The notes beneath the pieces are model-generated. The model was not told the origin of the DNA. It ran no database searches and was given only the letters and a program-made list of their open reading frames with translations. The translations under genes and the position numbers were made by a program. Shown here piece by piece: positions 12,480 through 24,044 of a stretch of DNA of 64,000 nucleotides (position 1 is the stretch's first letter; each line of letters begins with the position of its first letter). This DNA comes from Corylus avellana. Taxonomy: Eukaryota > Streptophyta > Magnoliopsida > Fagales > Betulaceae. The stretch spans positions 27,977,093 through 28,041,092 of the forward strand of contig NC_081542.1 in NCBI RefSeq assembly GCF_901000735.1, given 5' to 3'.

Positions 12480-12728
12480 GAGTATGCTGCTATGCAACAT
12501 GCCACAGTTAATGAAACGATCAAGATTATTAACCTTGCAAAGCTCATGTTCATTCACATGCTTGGCTACCCCCACACATTTTGGTCAAATGGAGTGAGTA
12601 CCTGAAGTTAATTACATCTCCTGAATTTCCAGAGAAGAGAATAGGGTATCTTGGCCTCATGCTACTTCTTGATGAAAGACAAAGAATTTCTAATGTTGGT
12701 CACAAACTCACTAAAACAGTATCCAATA
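12480..12728 (+). pseudogene. AP-1 gamma-adaptin N-terminal fragment
   Basis: One frame reads NLAKLMFIHMLGYP, and after frameshifts another reads FPEKRIGYLGLMLLLDERQ; both are highly conserved near the N-terminus of plant AP-1 complex gamma subunits (clathrin adaptor, trans-Golgi). The segment covers roughly residues 25-105 of that protein with no visible intron. It has lost codons, carries an apparent four-base insertion after ATGGAGTG, and degenerates into AT-rich sequence after about 12728. It is a gene fragment, retroposed or captured, not a functional gene. Confidence 0.8.
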
Positions 12729-14927
12729 TTTTTTATTTATTTATTTTATCTCTCTATATATATTTTTTTAATCCAAATACTCAGAAAAAGTGAATATTTT
12801 GTGCAGATTGAGATGTTAGTTCTGTGAACTTGTTTCCGCTGTTTCCATTCTAGCGTGTGATAATTTAAAAAAAAAAAAAACAGGGATGTAAGATGTTATA
12901 ATAGGAGAAGGGGAGAGGACCTGGCCCTTTATTTCATAAGAGTAAAATTGTTGAAAAAAATTAAAATGACAATTTTACCCTTCTTAAAATAAGGAATCAG
13001 ATCTAATTCCGTTATAATAATAGGTGATAAGAATGAAGATACGACTATTTTTAACTTGCCTGTTTTAGTAACTCAAAGCAAGTCCGTTCTTCTTCTCAGT
13101 GGCAACACCTTAGTCATCACCAATTATTCATGATTTCATGCATTTGTTACTTGGAATCATTTTAGTTCTTAATACTGATAGTGAAAGAATCTGGTCCATC
13201 ATATTTCTGTGGTGACTAATTCTCATTAAAATGGTCCTGTTTGGTGTAAAAGCTTCCAAGAAGAGAACACCAAACAGAACCATTTTAATGAGATTTAGCC
13301 ACTACAATCATTTTGGTGAGAATTAGTCACAACAATCGCTACAATCATTTTAATGAGAATTAGTCACAACAATCATATGTAAAGTAAATGCCGAAACCCT
13401 TGAATATTTCATAATAGTAACTTAGGTCTTGGATTTTTGGTGGCATAATCATCAGGTCTAAAGTTTTAATTCCCTTTAGTGCAAGCAATTTCTTGGGACC
13501 ACACCCCTAACGAAAGCCATAGATTTAACCGATCTAATGGTGTGGGTGTGTTACACGGGTTCGGGGTTTATCCTTCAGACAAAGTGGTCCTGCCTTGAAG
13601 GGTTCTCCGTCATGGAAAAAAAGAAAAAAAATCAGCAAGGTAACTTGACCACGGCCTAGCCAATATATTTCCTATTACGTGTTAATAGGATATGCAATCT
13701 GTGGTAGCTTTCTTGAGTCATCTACTTAACAACATAATTGAGCTGTTGTTTTCATTCTTGTCGGATCTCCGTTTGAAAACAAAAATGCACAATGAGAGTC
13801 CATTTCAAAGATCCTAGATGCTGGTGGGATCTTGAGTTAGTTTTGAAAACCTGAACTGCAAGGCTAACCTTCAAGGGCTTTTTATTGTAACAAGTTGTTT
13901 GTATCATTATTGTACAAGTGCCCTAAGAGTTTGGTTAAAATTCAAAGGATGTCGTGTGAGTTTTCAACTGCTTACATTCCTCTTGAGGGCAGATAATAAT
14001 AGCTTGTGTTCTCCTAAAGTGGGGTTTTATTTGGTATAATCTCGAGAACACTGATGAAGGGGTTGGCTGTCTCACAAAAAGCTATGGATTTTCGTCACTC
14101 TACTTCTCAAAGGTTGCAATAGCCACAGAAGGAGGTGACCAATGCAAATTCAGACATATGTCGTTCTAGCATAGGATTTCTAGGTGGCTGCTCATGTATA
14201 ACGTAATAAATTGAGCAGCATGATTGAGAGTACGTTTGGGATGGCAATTTCGTAGAAATAATATACGATTTTAAATCAAATCACAGTAAAAAGTTTCAAC
14301 CGGAATAACAATTACATTACCAATTGATGCAGCGTGGTGTAGTGGGTTGCATAGTTAACAAATATACGACTCATAATTCTTTCCAAAACCAAAAACAAAA
14401 TCAATGATTTGAGACAAAACAAGAAAAAAAACTCAGCTGCTAATTAAGGCTGTCCTAAGTGAGTTTATATGGAAAAATAAGTCCAAAAACCTACTAGGAA
14501 AGCAAAATAAAATGAAATTGCTGAACGGACCTTTGCGATGAAGTCCTCGGTCGAAGAAGCTTTGACCGGCTAGCGACCGAACGTCTCAAGTTGTTGTAAA
14601 ATGTAGCACTCGATCGAACGGGCATTGATCGAGCCTCTCAAGGATTGACCGAGCCACTCGGGTACCGTGTTTGTATTTCACTTGATGACCCACTTTGATT
14701 CAGTAAATGTTAAAATTGGAAAGCCTTCATGAAATACGACTTTGTAGCCACTTGAATAAGCTTTTCAACGCCATAAAAATTGTCTTCATCTGATATTGAA
14801 ATCTTGATATATGACCTTTTTATTATGACGGACCTGCTTGAAAACTGGCTTGATCATCCTCCACATATTTAAAGGATTGTAAAGGGTCGGTGTTACACCT
14901 TCATCATTGTTTAGACTCCAACATTGA
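12729..14927. other. Intergenic repeats between the adaptin fragment and the PPR gene
   Basis: No gene was seen. The stretch holds the foldback repeat at 13212-13380, a repeat-like segment at 13490-13610, a segment at 14225-14300 that begins like common plant MITEs (gtacgtttgggatggcaatttcg), and a block at 14520-14660 with recurring cgatcga/gaccga words that looks retroelement-derived. The last 250 bases before 14928 probably include PPR 3' UTR. Confidence 0.5.
13212..13380. repeat. Foldback repeat with tandem arm copies
   Basis: attctcattaaaatggtcct...ggtgt near 13219 is repeated in reverse complement as acaccaaacag...ttttaatgaga near 13268-13293, giving arms of about 30 bases. Two more copies of the acaatcattttRRtgagaattagtcacaa arm follow in tandem to 13375. 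It may be a MITE remnant. Confidence 0.7.
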
Positions 14928-16985
14928 TCACCAAAAATTACCACAAGAGCATGCCCCTTTATGAAAGTGGTGAAATCTCATGTTATCCCTTACAACAATC
15001 TCCCTCTCTGTGACTTGAGATGCGCTACACATGAACGCATGGCAATCCTCACATATCCTGATGTTCTTCATGATCTTAATGGTGCAACCAGCATCTGTAC
15101 TGAGCAGCCCATATGCCAAGGCTAGCTTCTCACTATGATGCATTAGTAAACGCTTCTTCTCTTCATCACTAATATCGTAAGTGGCAGAGCTTAGGATTGG
15201 CTGGTAACCATGAGCCTTTAATCTGTCCAGAAGATCCACCAATGCCTGCTTAATCTTAATGGATTCTGGATGGGTCATCTGGCCTGCATAGAACTCATGA
15301 ATTACCCCCTTTTTTGCTTCAACCCAGCTACACCCCGGATTCTTTTGTAAGCCTTTTTCTCTCATCAACTTCCTCAACCTTGAAACATCATCCCACCTTC
15401 CCGCCAATGCATATGTGTTAGAGAGCAAGATGTAGTTTCCAATACCGTCAGGTTCTAGCTGAAAGAGATGGTTAGCAGCAATCTGAGCAATTTCTGGATT
15501 CTTGTGAATGCGACATGCGCCAAGCAGCGCTCCCCACACACCTCCATTGGGCTTCATTGGCATTGTTTCAGCAAGCTCAAGTGCTTCTTCCAACTGTCCA
15601 GCTCGACCAAGCATATCTACCATGCAAGCATAGTGATCTGCCGATGGAGCAACACCAAAACGTTTTTCCATGTTTACAAATAATTGTCGACCTTGTTCCA
15701 CTAAACCTGCGTGGGTGCACGCTGTAAGCACCCCTACAAAAGTGACCCTGTTGGGTCTTGTCTCAGTCTTCAACATCTCACAAAACAACTGCATTGCTGC
15801 ATGAGCACGACCATGCATTGCAAACCCCAAAATCATTGAACTATAAGAAAACACATTCCTTTCCTTCATTCCTTCAAAAATCTTACATGCTTCCTCTATG
15901 CTCCCACACTTTGAGTACATATCTATCAATGCGGATCCCACAACAACACTACTAGTCGGCCCAAATCCCGATTTTTCGGCAATATCCCGAACCCAGTTTG
16001 CATACTTATTCGCACCCAGTTGTGCACAGGCTGAAATGATGCCAGCCAATGTAACATCATCCGTCTCCATACCTGCATCTTGCATTCTCTCGAAGAACTC
16101 TAATGCTTCCTTTGGCCTAGCGTTCTGAGCATAGCCTGTGACCATTGCTGTCCATGCCACCATATCTTTCACAGGCAACTCACGAAACAATTCCCCCGCT
16201 GACTCCATATCTCCACTCTTCGCATATGCAACAATCAACTCAGTCCAAGAAACCACATCCCTCTCATCCATTTCGTCAAACACTTTGCGCCCACAATCCA
16301 AAAACCCGCATTTCAAATACATGTCAATCATAGTATTACCAACATGCAAATCAGAAGCAAAACCACCAATCAAAATCGTCTGCGCATGAATCTGCCGCCC
16401 TAAATCCACGTCAAGAACTGCACCACAAGCCTTAAAAAGCGCAGAGAAAGTGAACGACACGGGCCCGGTACCCTCCCTTCTCATACGATTATACAAAACA
16501 ACAGACTCGGAGAATGGTCCTTGAACAGCGTACCCACGAATGAGAGCAGTCCAGAGGAAGGGGTTTGGGTGGTTGACCTGTTGGAAGACAAGGCGAGGGT
16601 AGGAGTGAACCGGGACGTCGAGCTGAGCAAGCATGCGTACAAGCTTGGCTATAACGTAACAACATTGGTCCAGGCCTTTGCGGAGGATATGGGCGTGGAC
16701 TTGTTTGATTTGGACGAGGTTGGTGCAGCCATCGAGAACAGAGACGAGCCGCGTCTCTAGAAGCCTTCGTCGCTGAAGCTGAGAGAAAGGAATGAAAATT
16801 TGCGTTGAATTTATTTGTGGGTGTCCTTGCTTTTGAGGAAAAATGTGAGGGGTGGCGATGGTGGAGAGCTTGCGGCAGAGAGCGACCATCACAGAGGCCA
16901 AATCCTCTTGCCTGTTGCCAAATGATCGTGCAGTGCTCACAGAGACGATGAAGATGACATGGCAGTCGGCGAGTCTGGGCAGCAT
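14928..16985 (-). CDS. DYW-class pentatricopeptide repeat protein (organelle RNA editing factor)
   Basis: This intronless gene encodes 685 residues. PPR proteins of the PLS-DYW class bind specific organelle transcripts and direct C-to-U editing. Repeats run from about residue 80 to 500 with typical motifs (VGNTMIDMYLKCG, DVVSWTELIVAYAKSG, GSALIDMYSKCG). E/E+ motifs follow (NYILLSNTYALAGRW, GCSWVE), then a DYW deaminase-like domain at about residues 575-685. The zinc and catalytic residues are present: HHSEKLA, CEDCH and the terminal CSC. The last residues are GNFW instead of the usual GDYW. From memory, order and sequence match the Arabidopsis protein of At5g44230. A second in-frame Met (residue 33, at 16889, MVALCRKLSTIA) could be the true start and looks more like an organelle presequence. 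The RNA target cannot be told from sequence. Confidence 0.95.
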   Translation of the reverse strand: MLPRLADCHVIFIVSVSTARSFGNRQEDLASVMVALCRKLSTIATPHIFPQKQGHPQINSTQIFIPFSQLQRRRLLETRLVSVLDGCTNLVQIKQVHAHILRKGLDQCCYVIAKLVRMLAQLDVPVHSYPRLVFQQVNHPNPFLWTALIRGYAVQGPFSESVVLYNRMRREGTGPVSFTFSALFKACGAVLDVDLGRQIHAQTILIGGFASDLHVGNTMIDMYLKCGFLDCGRKVFDEMDERDVVSWTELIVAYAKSGDMESAGELFRELPVKDMVAWTAMVTGYAQNARPKEALEFFERMQDAGMETDDVTLAGIISACAQLGANKYANWVRDIAEKSGFGPTSSVVVGSALIDMYSKCGSIEEACKIFEGMKERNVFSYSSMILGFAMHGRAHAAMQLFCEMLKTETRPNRVTFVGVLTACTHAGLVEQGRQLFVNMEKRFGVAPSADHYACMVDMLGRAGQLEEALELAETMPMKPNGGVWGALLGACRIHKNPEIAQIAANHLFQLEPDGIGNYILLSNTYALAGRWDDVSRLRKLMREKGLQKNPGCSWVEAKKGVIHEFYAGQMTHPESIKIKQALVDLLDRLKAHGYQPILSSATYDISDEEKKRLLMHHSEKLALAYGLLSTDAGCTIKIMKNIRICEDCHAFMCSASQVTEREIVVRDNMRFHHFHKGACSCGNFW

Positions 16986-17700
16986 AGAAATTTCACTTTA
17001 AGAAACGGTGCGTTTTGGGTGTATCTACTATATCCAAACGGAGCGTTTTGTATATATATTTAAAGTTTAAAATTATCAAATCATTCTTTAAGATTCATAT
17101 AGTTAATGGACCCAAATTTTTCATTCACACCTTACACTGTTAAGGAAACTATTATGTTGTGTATTTTTATTTTTCTAATATTGGTATCGGAGCTACACAA
17201 TTGTTACGGTGCATATGACTTTCAATTTTTGAGACAACAGTAGTTGTGCATCAACCCAACTCGGTAGTGCTCTACACACACCACCGCTTAGCTCCATTTG
17301 CACCACTGTTGGTATTAGAGCCACACATTTATCTTTGTCCATATAACTTTTAATTTTTGAGAAAATAATAATTGTGTATCAACCCAACCCGACGGTGCTC
17401 CACACGCACCACCGTGTAGCTCCATGTTCACCACGGTTTGAGTGTCGTGTGACACTACACGCGCAATAAAAAAAATTATTAGAAATTTTTTTTAAAAAAA
17501 AAAAAAAATTATAATAAACCTTGGAGTATTAGTATTATTAATCCTTTGGTCGCTTAGATATTTAATAAAATATCATGCTTAATTTTTTTTTTGAAAAAAA
17601 AATGCGGGGTTTTTTAGAACTCCATAATGCCATAAAAAATAAATAAATAAATAAATAAAGGAAATAAAATATTGGGTGATTTGTTGGGTACTTAGAGGCT
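16986..17700. other. Intergenic DNA upstream of the PPR gene
   Basis: No gene was seen. It contains the PPR 5' flank, a roughly 125-base tandem duplication (17184-17437), A/T homopolymers and an (AAAT)n tract at about 17638-17660. Confidence 0.6.
17184..17437 (+). repeat. Tandem duplication of about 125 bases
   Basis: The unit starting ttggtatcggagctacaca (17184) recurs as ttggtattagagccacaca near 17310, and both run on to a shared ccaccgYKtagctccat-type ending. Each unit opens with a word close to the tRNA-Met primer site tggtatcagagc, so it may derive from an LTR-element leader. Confidence 0.7.
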
Positions 17701-17798
17701 TAGAGCATTAGATCTCCTCCAATACGGGGCCGTTTCCAGCTCAAGACAGGGATTTGATTTCCATGAAATTTCAGCTCTAACATAAGGCACCCAAAAAC

Positions 17799-17817
17799 CT
17801 TATCCAAATTGGATAAG
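17799..17817. promoter_or_regulatory. Inverted I-box pair upstream of PSAK
   Basis: CTTATC at 17799-17804 and GATAAG at 17812-17817 form a near-perfect palindrome, cttatccaaattggataag, about 220 bases upstream of the PSAK start; a CCAAT word follows at once. GATAAG I-boxes are an established element of light-regulated photosynthesis promoters. A TATA-like tttatatta lies near 17930. Light control is inferred. Confidence 0.55.
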
Positions 17818-18034
17818 TCCAATGGCACAGTGCCACATCAGCAGCAAGTATCCAAGTGTATCCAAGCATCGCATTCTGAAGCCACAAACTGCTCATGTGG
17901 CTGTAGTGGATCATTTATTATTGAGTAGTTTATATTACTTTTGGACTCATGAAATTGGAAAATAATAAAACTAAGACAGAGAGAGGAGATTCATTTACAC
18001 AGCTTGAGAAATCAATCTGCATCGGCATCCAAAA

Positions 18035-18994
18035 ATGGCAACAGCTGTCGTCACTTCTCTCCCACAGTATAATGGGCTCAAACCCAATGTTTCAGCAGCA
18101 GCTCCTGTTCGAAGTCTGGTTAGCTTCCCTAATTTCCCTACATTCTAATGAATTTACACATTATAAGCAGTCGATTTTTTCCTTTCCAAGTGCTTTTTCA
18201 AGCATGATCATGTTCTTGCTAGCTAGTATAAAGAATTGGAGTTCACTATGTATCAGAGGTGATTTGTTCATGTCGATACATGTGTATAAGACTATTTAAG
18301 TCAACGTTAGCTCAACCAATTTAATTAAACGGGTTATACCGCGTAATTCTAATCCGTCAATTTCATGTTGAGTTTGTCGGTTGAGTTAAAATTGTCTGCC
18401 TAAATGTTGCGTATAGGGTTTGAGTTATATAAGACTATATAAGTTAATGCTAATTTAATCCATTTAATTAAACGAGTTAAATTGATCAACCATAACCCTA
18501 TAATTTTATGTTAGATCTTGTCAAATTTGTGCGTCGTGTTCAGCGTATGCTTACAATGTTTTAATCAATTGTAAGCTGAAGTATTTTCCCATCATTCAGG
18601 CAGCAGTTCAACCAATGAGGCGTAAGGGAAAGGGAGCCTTGGGTGCTCGCTGCGACTTCATTGGTTCACCCACAAATTTGGTAAGGATTTGAGAAGTATA
18701 TTAGCTCCTCTCCATTTCACTTGAGAAATTAACTGAAGAGATGAGTAACTTGTATTTGTGGGACAGATAATTGTGACTTCTACAAGCCTGATGCTGTTTG
18801 CCGGAAGGTTCGGGTTGGCGCCGTCCGCGAACAGGAAATCGACAGCCGGGCTAAAGCTTGAAGCAAGGGACTCAGGGCTGCAGACTGGTGACCCAGCTGG
18901 TTTCACTCTTGCAGATACCTTGGCATGTGGGTCTGTGGGTCACATTATTGGGGTTGGGGTTGTTCTTGGCCTTAAGAACATTGGTGCACTGTAA
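18035..18994 (+). CDS. PSAK: Photosystem I reaction centre subunit PsaK, chloroplast precursor
   Basis: PsaK is a small two-helix thylakoid membrane subunit at the edge of photosystem I that helps bind light-harvesting complex I. Exons are 18035-18118, 18600-18680 and 18767-18994, all with GT-AG borders and closed phases, giving 130 residues, the usual length. The N-terminal ~45 residues ([18 protein letters not shown]...) form a Ser/Ala/Arg-rich transit peptide. The mature part contains [19 protein letters not shown] (first helix), the stromal loop [18 protein letters not shown], and a Gly-rich second helix ending [15 protein letters not shown]. It is a normal intact nuclear gene for a plastid protein. 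The upstream I-box pair fits light regulation. Confidence 0.97.
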
Positions 18995-19288
18995 ATTTTC
19001 TTATTTTAATTCTCTTATGTTATTCTTGTTTAAAACATGTACGTACTTGGTTTAAGAATTCCAGAAAAACGTGTTTGCATATTGGTAACCAAAGTTTAGG
19101 GTTACAGAGTTGAAGATTTGGCTAGTTTTTGATTGGTATAGGGATCCTACATATTTTTCTTTCCATTTACCACGAGATCAATATTTTCTACATATTTTGC
19201 TTAAAAGAAAGAATAATTCACACTATGATCAATATTTTCTACTAGTTGCTTAAGCTTGCAGCAGAAAACTCATCAGGAAACTTGGAGA

Positions 19289-19356
19289 GTTGTCAAATAT
19301 ACACGTATGAGTTTGAAAAGGTTTGAATCTCACGTTGGAAAGATATTGTAAGTGTG
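19289..19356 (+). repeat. Left piece of an older LTR interrupted by the Copia element
   Basis: The text tgtcaaatata...cacgttggaaagatattg resembles the start of a plant Copia-type LTR. After removing the Copia insert it continues at 24688 with ataatatagtgggatctaaacc and reaches a primer-site-like tggtataagagcc near 24813. Confidence 0.5.
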
Positions 19357-19994
19357 TGTTAGGGGTGAACACCAATTTTAGATGCTCAGCGGAATTAATC
19401 TACCCTTCTTTGTACAAATTAAATAGTAACACAATAGCAAAATAAAAATCAAGCAAACCCACAAGCAGGACACTAAGATTTTTACATGGAAAACCCTCCA
19501 ATGCGAAGGTAAAAACTACGGGACCTAGTTCAGTTAAATCTTCCACTATCAACAATAATGGGTTCACAATTGTCTTTCCTAGAGAAATATCTAGAGGTTA
19601 TCACCACATCAAAAATACATGCATTTTTGGATTAAACATAAATTCATCATCCTAAAGTGGATTCCAACAAGAATAAAGAAAAATCTTACCAAGTAGGTAT
19701 TAGCAACCAAGCGATTGGAGAGGAATTCCAACAATCGACACCAGTCAATACGTAGCACTCGTCGTCAGGAGCAACACTCTAAAATTGCATCAAGATCGGA
19801 TCACAAACGACCTTTCAATTCTGACGGATGTGAAAAAAGACTTTTCTTTTTCTTTCTCTCCCTGCGGTGTGCAGCACTTCTTTTTTTTTTTCTCTTCTTT
19901 TGTCTTTGCCTTTTATATTGCACACAAAGGGTTTGAAACCCTTTGTGCTTATCCACGTGGGTTGGTCCCCACATAAAGAGGGACCACCCCAACA
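19357..19994 (-). repeat. 3' LTR of the Copia element
   Basis: A 638-base direct repeat of 24045-24682; it is the downstream LTR in the element's own (minus) orientation. Confidence 0.93.
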
Positions 19995-20010
19995 AATCTC
20001 CTCCTCTCGA

Positions 20011-23000
20011 TTATGTGGGGGGCTCCACCAAGTCCACCACGCTTCTACAAATTTCAAGTTTTTGCATAGGCAATGGTTTTGTCATCATATCTGACCCATT
20101 ATCATCAGTATGGATTTTCTCAATCTGTAACATCTTATCCTCTAGTGCATCACGAATCTAATGACACTTAACATTGATATGTTTCGATCTTAAATGGAAA
20201 GTTGAATTCTTACTGAGATGGATGTCACTCTGACTGTCACAGTAAAGCACATACCTCTCTTGCTGTAGACCCAGTTCTTGTAATAACTTTTTCATCCATA
20301 ACAATTCTTTGGCTGCTTCAGTGATAACAATGCACTCTGCCTCTGTGGTAGACAAAGCAACACACTTCTGCAATCTAGATTGCCATGGCACTGCTCCTCC
20401 TGAATAAGTAATCAGGTACCATGAAGTAGATTTTCTAGAACCAATATCCACAGCCATATTTGCATCTGTAAACCCATCAAGCACCTGTTGACCATTGCCG
20501 AAGCACAAACATACTCTCGAAGTACCTCTGAGATACCTGAAAATCTATTTCATAGCTGCCCAATGTTCTTTGCCAGGATTAGAACGGAACAGACTGACAA
20601 CTCCAACTGTATGAGTGATATTAGGCCTCGTACACACCATGACGTACATCAAGCTACCCACGGCTGATGCGTAAGGCGCTTTCTTCATTTCACCTTTTTA
20701 TTTCTCACTTGTAGGACTTTGCTTTGAACTCAACTTCAAATGACTTGCAAGCGTAGAGCTCACCGGTTTTGCCTTGCTTATGTTGAACCTATCCAATACC
20801 TTCTTGATATAACTCTCTTGTGATAGCCACAATTTTCCTTTCTTCCTATCACAAGAGATCTTTATACCAAGGATCTGCTTTGCGGGTCCCAAGTACTTCA
20901 TAGCAAAGGACTTACTCAATTCTTTCTTCAGTCTGTCAATTTTACTAGTGTCACGACAAACAGTCAACATGTCGTCCATAAATAGCAAAAGAATAATAAA
21001 TTCTCCATCAAAGAATTTTTTCACAAACACACAATGATCTGCTGTATTCTCTCATGCCCACAATCAACCATAAAAGAATCAAACTTCTTATACCATTGTC
21101 TCGGTGTCTGCTTGAGTCCGTACAAACTCTTTTTCAACCAACACACTAAGTGTTCTTTACCTTTAGTAGTGAACCCCTCTGGTTACTCCATATAAATTTC
21201 ATCCTCCAAGTCACCATGAAGGAAAGCAGTCTTCACATCAAGCTGTTCGATCTCCAAATTCATTTTGGCAGCCAAACTCAAAAGAACTCTGATAGAAGAC
21301 ATTTTTACCATGGGTGAGAAAATTTTATCAAAATCAATGTCCTTCTTTTGACTGAACCCTTTTACAACTAGTCTCGCCTTGTACCTTGGCTGTGATCTGT
21401 TTGGTTCAATCTTGCATCTGAACACCCATTTATTCTTGAGTGCTCTCTTGCCCTTAGGCAGTTCCACCAAATCATATGTGTGATTCTCATGCAAGGATTT
21501 CATCTCGTTTTGCATGGCTTTTAACCATTGATTTTTCTGGTCATGTAGCATAACCTCTTGATAATTTTCTGGCTCTCCCCCATCAGAAAGTAACACATAC
21601 TCATTAATTGAATACTTTCTGGAAGGCTGTTGGTCTCTAGTAGATCTCTTCAACTGAATCTTAGTGGCTGGTTCTGAAGAAGCTGACTCTGGGTGCTCTT
21701 CTGACTCTACATTATCAATTGCAGGATCACCATTTTCACCAACTGTATCAACCTGTTCTTCTTATACATCTCCCATGTGTTCATCATGCATCACACAAGG
21801 AGGAATAACTGGATCCAAATCAACACGGTATTCATTGAGAGACTCTGCCTTTTTTTTGATCCAAGTCTTCAATGGTTTGATCTTCAAAGAATACGACATC
21901 TCTGCTTCGTATGATTTTCTTATCAATTGGATCCCACAATCTGTAACCAAACTCCATGAGCCCATAACCCATGAAGATACATTGCTTGACTTTGCTATCA
22001 AGCTTTGACCTCTCATCTCTAGGAATATGAACGAATGCCCTGCAGCCAAACACTCTCAAGTGCTCAAACGAAACATTTTTCCCTGTCCAAACCCTTTGAG
22101 GAATGTCACCATCCAAAGGAACTGAATGAGAAAGATCTATCAAGTCAACTGCTGTCCTCATTGCCTCACCCCAAAAATGTTTAGGCAATTTTGCATGAGA
22201 GAGCATATACCTGATTATCTCACAGATGGTTCTGTTCATTCTCTCTGCTACGCCATTATGTTGTGGAGTCTTGAGCACAGTTTTCTCAAGCCTGATCCCA
22301 TGACTTTTGCAATACTCTTCAAATGGTCTTCTGTATTCACCACCATTGTCTGTACGGACACATTTTAACTACCTTCCAGTTTCTCTTTCAACCTTCATGT
22401 GAAAGACTTTGAACACACTCAATACCTGATCTTTGGTTTTCAAAGCAAACACCCATACCTTTCTAGAGTGGTCATCAATAAAAGTCACATAATAAAGAGC
22501 ACCACCTAGAGTTTTAGTGTTCATAGTGCAAACATCAGTGTGAACTAAATCAAGAATATTAGACTTTCTTGATGAAAAGGATTTTTGAAATGAAACTTTT
22601 CTTTGTTTTTCAACAAGACAATGAGTATAGGGTGTTAGTGATGTACCTTTATTATTAGGTAGGAGCTATTCCTTGGCGAGAATCTAAAGTCCCTTCTCAC
22701 TCATGTGACCAAGCCTCTTGTGCAATAGCTCAATGGAGTTTTCATTCTCAACAACAATCACATCTCCCTTGACTAGTCTTGCAGTTGTCTTGTAAAAAGT
22801 GTTGGTCTTCTTTCTCATGGCTAAGATAAGAGAACCCTTACTCAGTTTTCACTGTCCACCTTCAAGATAATTGTGGTAGCCTTCATCATCAAGTTTTTTT
22901 ATAGAAATCAAGTTGAAGCGCATTTTAGGAACATGTCTGACATCCTTAAGAATCAATTTGCACCCAATGCTGGTTTTTAGCTGTATATCTCTTATGCCCA

Positions 23001-23990
23001 CAACTTTACACTTTGCTTCATTTCTCATCCTAACCCAACCAAAATCGTCACTAGTGTAGGAAGAGAAGAAATCTCTATGTGGAGTAATATGAAAAGATGT
23101 TGCTGTATCAACTACCCGCATAGATTCATCACATGCGAGATTAGCATAAGCTTCATCAAAAGCAAATATCACATCAGATGCAATTGCTGCAGTGTCTTTT
23201 TCTTCTTGACGTTCTTCGTCTTTTCCTTTCAACTGTTCCCTTTTAAACTTTCTGCAATCTCTTCTTATATGCCAGGCTTGCCACAATGAAAACATTTTAT
23301 GTCTGTTTTTAAATAGGACTTTTCTCTTGACTTGTCACGACTGTCATACCTGTGAGGTTTTCTGTTTTTACTTCTCCCCCGCTTTTCTATAACAAGTGCC
23401 TCTGAGTGAGAAGAAATACCTTGCTCTTTTCTTCTTGCCTCTTCATTGAACATGTTGTCTTTTACCATACCCATATTTATCACAGCATTGGGAGTCGAAT
23501 TACTGAGTGACACCACCAAGGTTTCCCAACTGTCTGGCAAAGAACTCAACACAAGTAATGCTTGCACCTCATTATCTAATGCAAGTTTCATGGTAGACAA
23601 CTCGTTCAACATTCCCTAAAAATTACTCAGATGCTCCGTAATACTATGCCCATCTTTGTACTTCAAATTCACAAGCCTTCTTATCACAAAAGATTTGTTT
23701 TGAGCAATCTTTCATTCATAAAGGCTCTCAAACTTCTGTCAAAGACCATAAGCTTCAACTTCTTTAGTTACGTGATAAAAGACACTTTGATCAATCCATT
23801 GCCTAATATATCCAACGACTTTCCTATTCAATTTCTTATAATCATCGTTGGTTGCAGCAACTGGTTTGACACGTTTTAACTCAATGGGGTCAAACAATTC
23901 CTTGCAATACAAAATATTTTCCATCCTAGTCTTCCAAATTGAATAATTGGAAGCTGTGAGTTTAACCATGCTATTAGATGACTCTTCCAT
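20011..23990 (-). pseudogene. Copia gag-pol polyprotein, broken
   Basis: Minus-strand order is gag (start 23990, MVKLTASNYSIWKTRMENIL), zinc knuckle (CFHCGKPG...RRDC near 23270), protease (VVDTATSFHITP), integrase (PQHNGVAERMNRTI near 22270), reverse transcriptase (DVKTAFLHGDLEDEIYME near 21200; FMDDM near 20970) and RNase H (ALSTTEAECIVITEAAKELL near 20330), with a natural-looking stop at 20011. This gene order defines Ty1/Copia. The protease motif form and overall resemblance point to the Tnt1/Tork group. Breaks include a frameshift in the zinc knuckle, in-frame stops after IYME and after NVKCH, and frameshifts between integrase and RT. No functional protein is expected. Confidence 0.93.
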
Positions 23991-24044
23991 TTAATTTACA
24001 CAGAACTCCACACGAACAATGAACTAAAGGCGTTGATACCACTT

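Noticed and set aside
13490..13610. SINE-like segment with a GGTTCGGGGTTT box B-like word
   Set aside because: No convincing box A at the right distance, no tail and no flanking duplication; left as an unnamed repeat.
19815..20057. Lys/Arg-rich open frame near the Copia 3' LTR
   Set aside because: It lies in the LTR polypyrimidine tract and has no coding homology; the real gag-pol ends at 20011.
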